Source of the DNA: Acidobacteriota bacterium
GTDB taxonomy: Bacteria; Acidobacteriota; Blastocatellia; Pyrinomonadales; Pyrinomonadaceae
Length of the DNA: 16,147 nucleotides
Reading direction: 5' to 3'
Assembly (NCBI GenBank): GCA_020201365.1
Contig: JAIVGV010000011.1
Location: forward strand, 1 to 16,147
Below are positions 5,362 through 13,252 of the stretch, one piece after another. Made by a program: the position numbers and the translations under genes. Under the pieces are notes generated by a model, which worked only from the letters and a program-made list of their open reading frames with translations, was not told where the DNA came from and searched no databases. Every line of letters begins with the position of its first letter. Positions within the stretch are counted from its first letter, which is position 1.

Positions 5362-6405
5362 TTAAAAGTCCCAGCCGAGCGCGACGCCGTAGGCGCGCTC
5401 GCGCGGGTCGTAGCCGGGCGCGATCTGCTGCGGCAGAAGTTTGCGTCTCGGTCGCGGAGCGGCCGCGGAGTCGTCGCCGTCGAGCGCCGCGTCGTGGTGC
5501 GCGCGGTAGACGTAGCGACCGACGCCGTAGCCGATGGCGCTCCCGACGAGCACGTCGCTCAGGAAGTGGTTGCGCCCGGTGAAGCGCGAGACGCTGACGG
5601 CTGTCGCGAGCGCGTAGGCGCTGACCTCGACGGCGCGGTGCGACTTGTACTCGTTGGCGACGACGGTGGCGAGCGCCCACGCGCCGGTCGCGTGACCGGA
5701 AGGGAACGAGTGCCCGCGCTCGAAGAACTCGCCCTGCCCTTCGTCGTGACCGGGGCGCTGCCTTTGCGTGACGTTCTTCAGGACGGAGAAGACCACGCCG
5801 GCGTCAACCAGCGCCTCCGCGCCGAGGACGCCCGTCTCGCGCGCGCGCTCGTTATGCGCGGCGCGACCCGCGAGGTAGAAGGCGGCGGCGACGCCCGCGG
5901 TCGTGTAGATGCTGCCCGCCATGCTTACGTCTCTGCTGATTCGCGCGCGCCTGCGGCTCTGACCGAACTCGTCCGTCTCCTGATCCGTGGCGAACAGCGC
6001 GGCGGACGAGAGCGAGAGCGGCAGGAGCCAGCGCGCGTCGCCGCGGTTCAGGTGAAACGGCGAAGTCCAGATGGCGCGCTGATCGCGCAGGATGTTTTTG
6101 AAGAAGTCGTGTTCGGGCGTCGCGCGGCTGCCGGCGCGCGGCGAAGGCGTGGGCGACTCGCTCGGCGTCGGCGACGTTGGCGAAGGCGACGTTTGAGAGG
6201 TCGCGGTCGGGGATTCTTGAGAACTTGTCGCGTGATCCGTCGCGTCCATACGCGTCGTTTCGGTGATCTCGGTCTCGGCGATGGACTTCGTCGCCGTCGC
6301 GTTCGCGCGCGGGGCGTTCTGCGCCGACGCGCAGAGTGACGATGCGAAGAGCAGCGCGAGCGCGAGCGGCGCGCGCGCGCGCGTGTGCGCGGGTTCAGAC
6401 TTCAT
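5362..6405 (-). CDS. Exported PAP2-family phosphatase with Thr/Ser/Pro-rich linker
   Basis: 347 aa. Its ATG overlaps the RND stop in ATGA, and an AAGGAGG ribosome site lies inside the end of the RND gene. Signal peptide 1-28 (CASA/QN). Residues 60-90 are a Ser/Thr/Pro-rich linker. The membrane-embedded acid phosphatase core contains all three motifs: KX6RP (Lys210 to Pro218), PSGH (235-238) and SRX5HX3D (Ser273 to Asp284, with His280). Hydrophobic helices lie near 126-140, 164-180, 193-208, 241-252, 262-274 and 285-300. The active site should face the periplasm and dephosphorylate a lipid phosphate such as undecaprenyl pyrophosphate, phosphatidate or lipid A; which one cannot be told. The C-terminus (338-347) is an alternating strand ending in GWDF, like a beta-barrel terminal strand, which is odd for this family. 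As the last gene of the efflux operon it is translationally coupled to the permease. Confidence 0.88.
   Translation of the reverse strand: MKSEPAHTRARAPLALALLFASSLCASAQNAPRANATATKSIAETEITETTRMDATDHATSSQESPTATSQTSPSPTSPTPSESPTPSPRAGSRATPEHDFFKNILRDQRAIWTSPFHLNRGDARWLLPLSLSSAALFATDQETDEFGQSRRRARISRDVSMAGSIYTTAGVAAAFYLAGRAAHNERARETGVLGAEALVDAGVVFSVLKNVTQRQRPGHDEGQGEFFERGHSFPSGHATGAWALATVVANEYKSHRAVEVSAYALATAVSVSRFTGRNHFLSDVLVGSAIGYGVGRYVYRAHHDAALDGDDSAAAPRPRRKLLPQQIAPGYDPRERAYGVALGWDF
6369..6391. repeat. Alternating GC/GT purine-pyrimidine tract inside PAP2 signal sequence
   Basis: Twenty-three bases of strictly alternating purine and pyrimidine (mostly GC, with a GTGT step). The tract lies inside codons for the PAP2 n-region. 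Such tracts can adopt Z-DNA and can slip during replication. Length is modest in so GC-rich a genome. Confidence 0.6.
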
Positions 6406-9400
6406 GTTCGAGCCTCCTTAACTTCGAGGCGTGAGCGGCGGCGCAGGCGACGGCGCGCTCCGGCTTCTTCGATCTGCAGGGAGAGCGTGGGGACGACGAG
6501 GAGCGTGACGAAGGTCGAGAGCGTCAACCCGCCGATGACGGCGACGGCGAGCGGTCGTTGGAGCTCCGCGCCCGCGCCGAGTCCGACCGCGAGCGGGAGC
6601 AGACCGAAGATCGTGCAGAGCGTCGTCATCAGGATCGGTCGCAGGCGCACGCGCCCCGCCTCGCGCAGCGCGGCGCGCATCGAGAGCGAGCGCTCTTCGA
6701 GCAGCTTGTCACGGTAGTCGAGCAGGATGATGCCGTTTTTGACGACGAGCCCGACGAGCATGATGAGCCCCATGAACGAGGAGATGTTGAGCGGCGTGCG
6801 CGTCACGAGCAGCGCGATGAGCGCGCCGACGAGCGAGACGGGCGCGGCGAAGAGGATGACGAGCGGCTCGGTGTAGGAGCGGAACTGCACGACGAGGACG
6901 ACGAAGACGAGCGCGAGCGCGAGACCGAAGACCATGAGCAGGCCCGTGAACGCCGTCTGCTGGCTCGCGTACTGCCCGCCGAGCTCGTAGGTCACGCCGG
7001 GCGGGAGGTCGGTCTTCGAGATGATCGCGCGCACGTCCTTGATCGCCGAGCCGAGATCGCGCTTCTCTAAGCCAGCCGTGATCTCGACCATCTGCCGCTG
7101 ATCCTGCCGGACGAGTTCGCTCTGCCCCGCCTCGCGCTCGATGTCGGCGAAGGCTGAGAGCGGCTGCGTCACGCCCGAAGGCGTCGTGACGGGGACGTTG
7201 CTGATCTTCGCGAAGTCGAACCGCGTGTCGTCGGGCAGTCGCACGCGCACGCCCGTCAGTCTGTCGCCCTCTTTCACCTGCGCGACGCGGTGACCGATCA
7301 GAGCGTCGTTGAGTTGCTGCGAGATCGCCTGCACGGTCAACCCGGCGCGCGCGGCGCGGACGGGATCGACGCGCGCGACGAGTTCGGGCGCGCCCGCGGC
7401 GACGCCGTTGTACATCTCGACGACGCCCTGAATCTTCTCCACACGCTCGCCGAGTTCGGCGGCTGTCTTTTGCAGCGTCGGCAGATCGTTGCCGAAGAGC
7501 TTGATCTCGACGGGGCGCGGCTCGCCCGCGAGATCGTTGATCACGTCTTCGAGCAGCTTGACGAACTCGGCGTTCGCCTGCGGGTAGCGCCGCTCCACGT
7601 CCTCGCGTATGTCGCTGATGATCTCGTCGGAGTCGCGTCGGCGATTATCTTTCAGTCGCACGAGGATGTCGCCCGCGTTCGGATCGGTGGCGAAGAAGCC
7701 GAGCTGCGACCCCGTCCGGCGCGAGAAGGCGGCGACTTCGGGCGTCTCTTTCAAGACGCCCTCGATCTCGGAGACGACGCGGTTCGTCTCGGCGAGCGAC
7801 GTGCCGGGCGGCAGGCGGTAGTCGAGCACGAAGCCGCCCTCGTCCATCTCGGGCAGGAATCCGGTTTCGAGCCGCGTGTAAACGAGCGCGCCCAACGCGA
7901 CGGCGGCGAGCGTCGCGAGGATCGCGGCGCGGCGGTGCGCGAAGACGAAATCGAGCGCGGCGACGTAGCGGCGCTCGACCGACGCGAGCAGGCGCTGTAT
8001 GCGCGCCGCGATGCGCCCGCCGCGCGTCAGGCGCGACTCGTCGTAGGTCATCGCGCCCTCCTCGTCTTCCGGCTCGACGCGGCTGTCGTCGCGCGTCGGG
8101 GGGAGCGGCGGGGCGTCGTCGGCGGCTGTGCGCGGGAGGAAGCGGTCGGCGAGGAGCGGGATTAAAGTTAACGCGAGGACGAGCGAGACGAGGACGGCGA
8201 CCGTGAGCGCGACCGAGAGGGCGGAGAAGAACTGACCCGTCACGCCTTCGAGCAGGACGAGCGGGAGGAAGACGACGACGGTGGTGAGCGTCGAGCCGAT
8301 GACCGCGGCGGTCAGCTCGCCGACGCTCCCGTAGATCGCGTCGCGCCGGTTCTCGACCGTGCGGCGTCGCAGGTGGCGCTCGATGTTTTCGACGACGACC
8401 ACGGCGTCGTCGATCACGAGCCCGATGGCGACGGCGATGCCGCCGAGGCTCATCAGGTTGAAGGTCTGCCCGAAGAGCCGCATGAAGAAGAAGGTGATGA
8501 CGACCGTGAGCGGGATCGTCGTCGCCGCGATGATCGTGATGCGGACGTGACCGAGGAAGGCTAAGAGCACGACGACGGCGAGGAGTCCGCCGATGATGAT
8601 CGCGTCGCGCACGTTGGCGATGGACGCGCTCACGAGCGCCGCTTGATTATAGACGCGCTCGACTTTCACTCCTTTGGGCAGTTGCGGCTGAAGTTCCTTT
8701 ATCACGCCGTCAACTTCGTCGGCGATCTCGACGGTGTTGCCGCCGATCTGGCGCGTCACGCTCACCAACGCGGCGGGCACGCCGTCGCCCGTGAAGATGC
8801 TCGTGCGATCCTCCGCGCCGTAGCGCACCTCAGCCACGTCGCCGACGCGGACGGGCGCGCGATCCGCGCCGTTGTCCTCCGTCTTTTTGTTGTCGCCGCT
8901 GCTCGGGGTGGAGACGACGATCCGCTTGATGTCTTCGAGCGACAGCGCCTCGCCCGTCGCGAGCACGTTGTACTGCTGGTAGTCGCGGCTCACGCGACCG
9001 ACCGAAGAGACCGCCGAGGTCTGCGCGACGGCGTCCTCGATCTGGTTGATCGTCAGGTGATTCGCAGCGAGCCTTTCGGGCGCGACGACGATCTCGATCT
9101 CGCGCACGTCGCCGCCCTCGACGCGAACCTGCGCCACACCGGGCAGGCGCGCGAGGCGCGGGCGGATCGTGTAGGTCGCGAGATCGCGCAAGGTCGCGGG
9201 CGCGGCGCCCGTGACGTTGTAGCTGATGATCGGGAAGACGGAAGGCGTCAAACGCTCCGCGCTCACGTCCAAGCCCGTGGGCAGCTCCGGCTGCACCTCC
9301 GCGATCTTCGCTTGGACGAGTTGCAGCGCGAGCTGCATGTCGGTCGAGGGCGCGAACTGGACGGAGATTTCCGCCGAGCCGCGCACCGCACGCGTCGTCA

Positions 9401-9644
9401 CGCGCGCGATCTGCACGCCCTGCAACTCGCTGACGGCGTTCTCCAGCGGACGCGCCACCGCCGTCACCATGTTGCGCGGCTCGAGCTGCGAGCCTTCGGC
9501 GACGATGATGATGCGCGGGAACTCGACCTCCGGGTAGATGCTCGAAGGCAACTGCGTCGCCGCGTAGAGCCCCGCGACGCACAAGAGCGCGACGACCAGG
9601 TAGGTCGCCTTGTGATGCCTGTCAGTGAAGCGCGCGAGGTTCAC
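6402..9644 (-). CDS. RND-family efflux permease (inner-membrane pump)
   Basis: 1080 aa, close to the usual 1020-1050 of AcrB/CzcA proteins, complete. The start is GTG, overlapping the adaptor stop in GTGA. Topology matches the family: helix at 13-29, periplasmic porter domain to about 340, helices at 347-366, 370-390, 399-420, 440-465 and 475-500, a second half repeating this from 572, and a final helix to 1057. Proton-relay residues are present: Asp412-Asp413 in GLVIDDAVVVVEN and Lys969 in LVGLVVKNGIILLDY. It exchanges periplasmic H+ for substrate as a trimer, docked to the adaptor and outer-membrane factor encoded just upstream. The Asp-Asp pair is typical of drug/hydrophobic (HAE) pumps, while FLPEMDEGG (596-604) recalls metal (HME) pumps, so the substrate is open. 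A cytoplasmic, acidic, Pro-rich loop at 508-535 and an Arg-rich C-terminus (1064-1076) look lineage-specific. Confidence 0.95.
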   Translation of the reverse strand: MNLARFTDRHHKATYLVVALLCVAGLYAATQLPSSIYPEVEFPRIIIVAEGSQLEPRNMVTAVARPLENAVSELQGVQIARVTTRAVRGSAEISVQFAPSTDMQLALQLVQAKIAEVQPELPTGLDVSAERLTPSVFPIISYNVTGAAPATLRDLATYTIRPRLARLPGVAQVRVEGGDVREIEIVVAPERLAANHLTINQIEDAVAQTSAVSSVGRVSRDYQQYNVLATGEALSLEDIKRIVVSTPSSGDNKKTEDNGADRAPVRVGDVAEVRYGAEDRTSIFTGDGVPAALVSVTRQIGGNTVEIADEVDGVIKELQPQLPKGVKVERVYNQAALVSASIANVRDAIIIGGLLAVVVLLAFLGHVRITIIAATTIPLTVVITFFFMRLFGQTFNLMSLGGIAVAIGLVIDDAVVVVENIERHLRRRTVENRRDAIYGSVGELTAAVIGSTLTTVVVFLPLVLLEGVTGQFFSALSVALTVAVLVSLVLALTLIPLLADRFLPRTAADDAPPLPPTRDDSRVEPEDEEGAMTYDESRLTRGGRIAARIQRLLASVERRYVAALDFVFAHRRAAILATLAAVALGALVYTRLETGFLPEMDEGGFVLDYRLPPGTSLAETNRVVSEIEGVLKETPEVAAFSRRTGSQLGFFATDPNAGDILVRLKDNRRRDSDEIISDIREDVERRYPQANAEFVKLLEDVINDLAGEPRPVEIKLFGNDLPTLQKTAAELGERVEKIQGVVEMYNGVAAGAPELVARVDPVRAARAGLTVQAISQQLNDALIGHRVAQVKEGDRLTGVRVRLPDDTRFDFAKISNVPVTTPSGVTQPLSAFADIEREAGQSELVRQDQRQMVEITAGLEKRDLGSAIKDVRAIISKTDLPPGVTYELGGQYASQQTAFTGLLMVFGLALALVFVVLVVQFRSYTEPLVILFAAPVSLVGALIALLVTRTPLNISSFMGLIMLVGLVVKNGIILLDYRDKLLEERSLSMRAALREAGRVRLRPILMTTLCTIFGLLPLAVGLGAGAELQRPLAVAVIGGLTLSTFVTLLVVPTLSLQIEEAGARRRLRRRSRLEVKEART

Positions 9645-11185
9645 TTCTTCTCGTCCCCGGCGGGCGGCTTTGCCGCGCCCTTCTCGTTCGCGTTCTGATC
9701 TTTCTTCTCGCCGTTCGCGTTCTTCTCGCCGCCCTCTTCGCCTTCCGTTGACGGCTCGACGATCTTGATCTTCGTGCCGTCGCCGAGTCCGAACGCGCCG
9801 GTGGTGACGACGCGCTCGTCGTCCTTCAAGCCGTCGGTGATCTCGGCGCGCCCGGCGTCGCGTATGCCGACGGTCACTTTTCGCTTCTCGACCGTCGAGT
9901 CCGCCTTCGGGACGAAGACGAATGTGTCGTCGCCCTCGACGACGAGCGCCGCCTCGGGCACGGCGAGCGCGTTCGCGTGAACCTCGACGGCGATGCGCGC
10001 GTCGGCGAAGAGCCCCGCGCGAAGCTCGCCCGAAGGGTTCGGCAGGCGCACGCGCACGGCGACCGTGTTCGTCGCGGGATCGACCGCGGGCGCGACCTGC
10101 ACGACGCCGCCCTCGAACTCTCTATCGGGGAAGGGCTCGACTTTGACGACCGCCAGGTCGCCCGTCCTGATCCGACCGAGGTACTGCGCGGGAAGGTTCG
10201 CTACCAAGTCGAGCGACGACGAGTCAATCACCTCGAAGGCGGGCGTCGCCGGGTCAACCGTCTCGCCGTCGTTGACGGCGCGCTTCGTCACCGTGCCCGT
10301 GATCGGCGAGACGATTGAGGCGCGCGCGAGTTCAGCGCTGGCGACTTGCAGCGCGGCTTCGGCGGCAGAGACGCCGCCCGCCGTCACAGCCGCCTGCGTG
10401 CGCACCTCGCCGACGCCCCGCGCCGCCGTGACGCGCGCCGCCGCGAGCGCGGCTTCCGCCTGCCTGACCGCCGCGGTCTGCACGGCGAGCTGCGTGCGCG
10501 CCGCCTCGACCTCCTTACGCGCCGAGATGCCGCGCTCGAACAAAGTTTGCAGGCGGTTGAGATCGTTCTGCGCCTGCGTCTCCTGCGCGCGCGCCTGCGT
10601 CAGCGCGACCTCCGCCTGCCTGATCTGATCGGTCGTGACGGGCGCCTGGTTGCCCGCGGCGGCGCGCGCCTGCGCGGCTTGCGCGCGCGCCTGCTGCACG
10701 GCGGCAGCCTGCTGCCTCACGGTCGCCGCGAGCACCGCGCGATCGAGCTCCGCGACGACCTGCCCGGCGCGCACGTGCTCTCCCACCTGCACGAGCACGC
10801 GGGCGACGCGACCCGCGGTCGCCGCGCTGAAGCTCGCCTCGTGACCCGGCAGCGCGTTGAGCGTGCCCGTCCCCTCGACGTACTCGCGCAACTCGGCGCG
10901 CGCGGGCGTAGCCACCTCGACCTCGACGACCGGCTCGACCTCCGCCTCGTCCGAGCTGCGGCTGCGGACGACGAGGACGACGACGAGCGCGATCAAGATC
11001 AAAGCGGCGGCGGCGGCGGCGAGCGCGGCGGTCGAGAGTCGGCGCGGTCGCCGCGTGTAGGTTTCGAACGTCTCGGCAGTCTCGACGGTCGCGCGCGGCG
11101 AGCCGTCAGCCGCGCGCGACGAGCCGTCGCCGGACGCGGCGCGTGTCGTCGTCGTCTCTTCGACGTTGTCTCGCTTGTCGCTCAT
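9641..11185 (-). CDS. Periplasmic adaptor (membrane fusion protein) of the RND efflux pump
   Basis: 514 aa from the ATG at 11185. A TTG at 11206 overlaps the upstream stop (TTGA) and would add 7 residues; neither start has a strong ribosome site, and ATG is preferred for codon and spacing. Residues 1-48 are a charged, Thr/Ala-rich cytoplasmic tail, unusually long for this family. The transmembrane anchor is 51-73. The lipoyl halves are near 110-150 (PGHEASFSAATAGRVARVLV then VGEHVRAGQVVAELD) and 285-320 (ASIVSPITGTVTKRAVNDGE). Between them lies a long Ala/Gln/Arg-rich coiled-coil hairpin (150-285). Beta-barrel and membrane-proximal domains fill 325-478. The tail (479-514) is low-complexity Glu/Lys/Asn. 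It bridges the permease to the TolC-like factor. HlyD/AcrA/CzcB-type assignment is firm; a CzcB identity is not. Its stop overlaps the permease GTG by 4 nt. Confidence 0.92.
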   Translation of the reverse strand: MSDKRDNVEETTTTRAASGDGSSRAADGSPRATVETAETFETYTRRPRRLSTAALAAAAAALILIALVVVLVVRSRSSDEAEVEPVVEVEVATPARAELREYVEGTGTLNALPGHEASFSAATAGRVARVLVQVGEHVRAGQVVAELDRAVLAATVRQQAAAVQQARAQAAQARAAAGNQAPVTTDQIRQAEVALTQARAQETQAQNDLNRLQTLFERGISARKEVEAARTQLAVQTAAVRQAEAALAAARVTAARGVGEVRTQAAVTAGGVSAAEAALQVASAELARASIVSPITGTVTKRAVNDGETVDPATPAFEVIDSSSLDLVANLPAQYLGRIRTGDLAVVKVEPFPDREFEGGVVQVAPAVDPATNTVAVRVRLPNPSGELRAGLFADARIAVEVHANALAVPEAALVVEGDDTFVFVPKADSTVEKRKVTVGIRDAGRAEITDGLKDDERVVTTGAFGLGDGTKIKIVEPSTEGEEGGEKNANGEKKDQNANEKGAAKPPAGDEKK

Positions 11186-11202
11186 CTTCGTGTCGTTTCC
11201 GT

Positions 11203-12687
11203 TCAACGCAGCGGCACGCCCGCGGTCTGTTCGAGATCGGCGAGCGCGCTCTGGTAGTCGAAGAGGGCTTGCAGGTAGCCCTGACGGATTTCGAGCGCGC
11301 TGCGCTGCGCGTCTATGACGGGCAGGAGTCCGGTCTCGCCCGCGCGGTAGGCTTCTTCGGCGAGCGCGCGGACTCGCTCGGCGTCGGGCAGCAACCTCGT
11401 CTCGTAGAGATCGACCTGCTGGCGCGCGGCTTCGAGCCGGAGCGACGCCTGACCGATCAGCGCGGAGATGCGCTGGCGCGCGTCGTCGCGCTCCAGGGTC
11501 AACTGCTCGACGAGCGCGTTGCTGCGCGCGACCTCGGCGTTGCCGCGATTAAAAACGGGGAGCGGCACGGTGACCTGCATCGTCCACGCGTAGTTGTGCG
11601 GCAGCGACGGATCGATGGCTTCGATGCCGGGTCCGATCGAGGGCGTCGGAATGCGCTCGGCGCGCGCGAGGCGCAGGCGGCTCTGCTCGGTCGCGATCTG
11701 CTGCTCGGCTTGGCGCAGCTCGACGTTCTGCGCGAGCGACTGCCCGATGAGCTGAGGGGTGCTGACGGGCGGGCGCGCGACGAAGAGCGAGACGGCGAGC
11801 GGGAGCGGCGCGTCGGGCGCGCGGTTTAAGAGCTGGTTGATCGCGGCTAAGGCGACGCGCTCGTTGTTTTCGAGCCGCGTGAGATCGGCGGCGGCGCGCG
11901 CGGCGGCGAGGCGAGCCTGCAAGACCTCGAACCGCGCCACGTCGCCCGCGGCGAAGCGCGCCTCGGCTATTCCGACGAGCCGGTTCGCCTGCTCGACGAC
12001 GCGGCGACCGAGATCGCGCGCGTTGCGCGCGAGAGCCAAGTTGAAGTAGGCGACGCGCAGGTCGTGGCGCAGGTCGCGCAGCGCCGCGTCAACGTCCATG
12101 TCGGAGAGTCGCAGCTCGTTGCGCGCGACCTCGACGCGGCGCGCGCGCTGACCGCCGATCTCGATGGGCTGCGTGACGGTCGTGTTCAGGCGGGGCTCGG
12201 AGCGCGTGTAGGCGACGTTCAGCTCCGGGTTCGGTCGCTCGCCCGCGATCCTCACGCCCGCCTCGGCGACGGCGTGGCGCGCGCGCACGGCGCGCAGGTG
12301 CAGGTTGTCGCGCGCGGCGATCTCGTAGAGCTGCTCGAAGCTCAAGCCGTCCTCCTGCGCCGTGTCGGTCGGCAGCACGAAGGGCTCGGCGGACGGCGCG
12401 GGCGGAATCGGCGACGTTGAGGGCGTCGGCGTCGGAGACGGCGGAGGGATCGGCTGCGCTTGAGGCGTCGCCTGCGGGACGGGAGTCGGCTGCGGCGTCG
12501 GAGTCTGCGCGGTTTGCCGCGCGGTCGTCGCGGGCGACGCGGGGCGTGCGGCGTGCGCGGGATTTTGAGACTGCGCGCGCGCGTGCGTCGCGGAGAGCGC
12601 GAGGAGGGCGAGGAAGGGGGCGCAGGCGAAGAGGCGCGCGCGGTTGCCGGCGCGCGCCTCCGCGCCCGATGGGTAGTGGACTCTCAA
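11203..12687 (-). CDS. TolC/OprM-like outer-membrane efflux factor
   Basis: 494 aa from a TTG at 12687 with GAGGTG about 5 nt upstream. The open frame extends further upstream to 12972, but that part overlaps the PepSY gene and is basic, non-protein-like sequence, so it is excluded. Residues 15-38 form the signal peptide core (cleavage near ARA/QS). Residues 60-104 are a Thr/Pro/Gln/Ser-rich linker. Two outer-membrane efflux protein (OEP) repeats follow, about 115-300 and 310-494, with long heptad-like Ala/Leu/Arg helices such as RVEVARNELRLSDMD and RQRISALIGQASLRLEAARQ. VAYTRSEPRLNTTVTQPIEI and WTMQVTVPLPVFN are the outer-membrane beta-strand segments in each half. It forms the trimeric exit duct for the pump encoded next. 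It resembles CzcC/TolC proteins generally. The gene is followed within 17 nt by the adaptor start and preceded by the PepSY gene with a 70-nt gap. Confidence 0.92.
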   Translation of the reverse strand: MRVHYPSGAEARAGNRARLFACAPFLALLALSATHARAQSQNPAHAARPASPATTARQTAQTPTPQPTPVPQATPQAQPIPPPSPTPTPSTSPIPPAPSAEPFVLPTDTAQEDGLSFEQLYEIAARDNLHLRAVRARHAVAEAGVRIAGERPNPELNVAYTRSEPRLNTTVTQPIEIGGQRARRVEVARNELRLSDMDVDAALRDLRHDLRVAYFNLALARNARDLGRRVVEQANRLVGIAEARFAAGDVARFEVLQARLAAARAAADLTRLENNERVALAAINQLLNRAPDAPLPLAVSLFVARPPVSTPQLIGQSLAQNVELRQAEQQIATEQSRLRLARAERIPTPSIGPGIEAIDPSLPHNYAWTMQVTVPLPVFNRGNAEVARSNALVEQLTLERDDARQRISALIGQASLRLEAARQQVDLYETRLLPDAERVRALAEEAYRAGETGLLPVIDAQRSALEIRQGYLQALFDYQSALADLEQTAGVPLR

Positions 12688-12757
12688 CCGAACACCTCGC
12701 GAGACACGCCTGCGAGCCCTCGAAGTCGGCGGGATCAGTCTTGCCCGTGCCGCGCGC

Positions 12758-13135
12758 TCAGTGCTTCTTATGTTTTGTCTCTTGGCGCTTCTCGGTGGCT
12801 TCCTTCGCGGGCGTCTCGTGATCGACGGAGACGATCTCGCCGGTGATCGCGTCAACCTGCACTTCGTCGATCCCGCTGCCCTTCGCGGGGCGGATGTCGA
12901 AAGAGTAAATGAGCCTTCCTTTCTCGCGCTCCAACTCGCCCGCCTTGACGCGCCCGCCGGGCACGCGCTCAAGCGCCTTGGCGCGCGCTTCCTTCATGCT
13001 GATCTTGGCTTCGCTCTTGAGCGACTTGTTGGAATTCTGCTTCTCCCGCGCCGCCGCGCCGGAGGCGAACGAACCGCACGCGAGAGCCGCGAGCAGCAAG
13101 AAGGCGAAAAGAAGGCTGCCTCTATTCCTCTTCAT
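12758..13135 (-). CDS. Small exported PepSY-domain protein heading the efflux operon
   Basis: 125 aa, ATG start with AGGAG 7 nt upstream. Residues 1-29 are a signal peptide; Cys20 in ALAC might be a weak lipobox, otherwise cleavage is near AAA/RE. A single PepSY domain spans about 44-107: helix KISMKEARAKALERVPGG (44-61), strands KAGELEREKGRLIYSFDI (64-81), and DEVQVDAITGEIVSVDHE (90-107), where VDAxTGEI is the family hallmark. The tail (110-125) is very Lys/His/Glu-rich, ending KHKKH, and may bind metal or simply be a charged tail. PepSY domains are thought to inhibit proteases or sense periplasmic signals, and such small proteins often accompany RND metal-efflux or two-component loci. Its place as first gene of this operon suggests a periplasmic accessory or sensor for the pump. 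That is inference. Confidence 0.88.
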   Translation of the reverse strand: MKRNRGSLLFAFLLLAALACGSFASGAAAREKQNSNKSLKSEAKISMKEARAKALERVPGGRVKAGELEREKGRLIYSFDIRPAKGSGIDEVQVDAITGEIVSVDHETPAKEATEKRQETKHKKH

Positions 13136-13189
13136 GTAGATACTCCTGTCCGTAAAGATTTGTGCACCTGTGGGAGAACGTGTGCCGGG

Positions 13190-13218
13190 AGTTTAGCCGA
13201 AATTCGCCGCGAGACCAA
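13190..13218 (-). promoter_or_regulatory. Candidate promoter for the PepSY-efflux-PAP2 operon
   Basis: On the minus strand, TTGGTC (13218-13213, 3 of 6) and TAAACT (13195-13190, 4 of 6) are 17 nt apart. The start would be near 13183, about 48 nt before the PepSY ATG. Matches are weak, but this is the only gap upstream of five tightly packed genes. The -35 overlaps the hairpin at 13205-13247. Confidence 0.35.
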
Positions 13219-13247
13219 ACGGCGGCGGTCTGCACGCTCTCGCGGCG
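13205..13247 (-). terminator. Hairpin after dnaE, possible terminator
   Basis: TCTCGCGGCG (13238-13247) and CGCCGCGAGA (13205-13214) form a perfect 10-bp stem with a 23-nt loop, starting 6 nt beyond the dnaE stop. Minus-strand transcripts continue AATTTCGG, a very short U-run. An alternative pairing AGACC/GGTCT within the loop region could compete. It is possibly a weak or Rho-assisted terminator. Confidence 0.5.
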
Positions 13248-13252
13248 GGAGG

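Noticed and set aside
8643..9698. 351-codon plus-strand frame antisense to the RND permease (also 7290-8165, 10346-11257 and 5494-6339)
   Set aside because: The translations are Arg/Asp/Ala-rich with no domain, and each lies wholly or almost wholly against a gene with clear family motifs. Long antisense frames are expected in GC-rich DNA.
12688..12972. 95-residue N-terminal extension of the TolC-like factor
   Set aside because: It overlaps the PepSY gene in another frame and is Arg/Ser/Pro-rich. A signal peptide follows the TTG at 12687.
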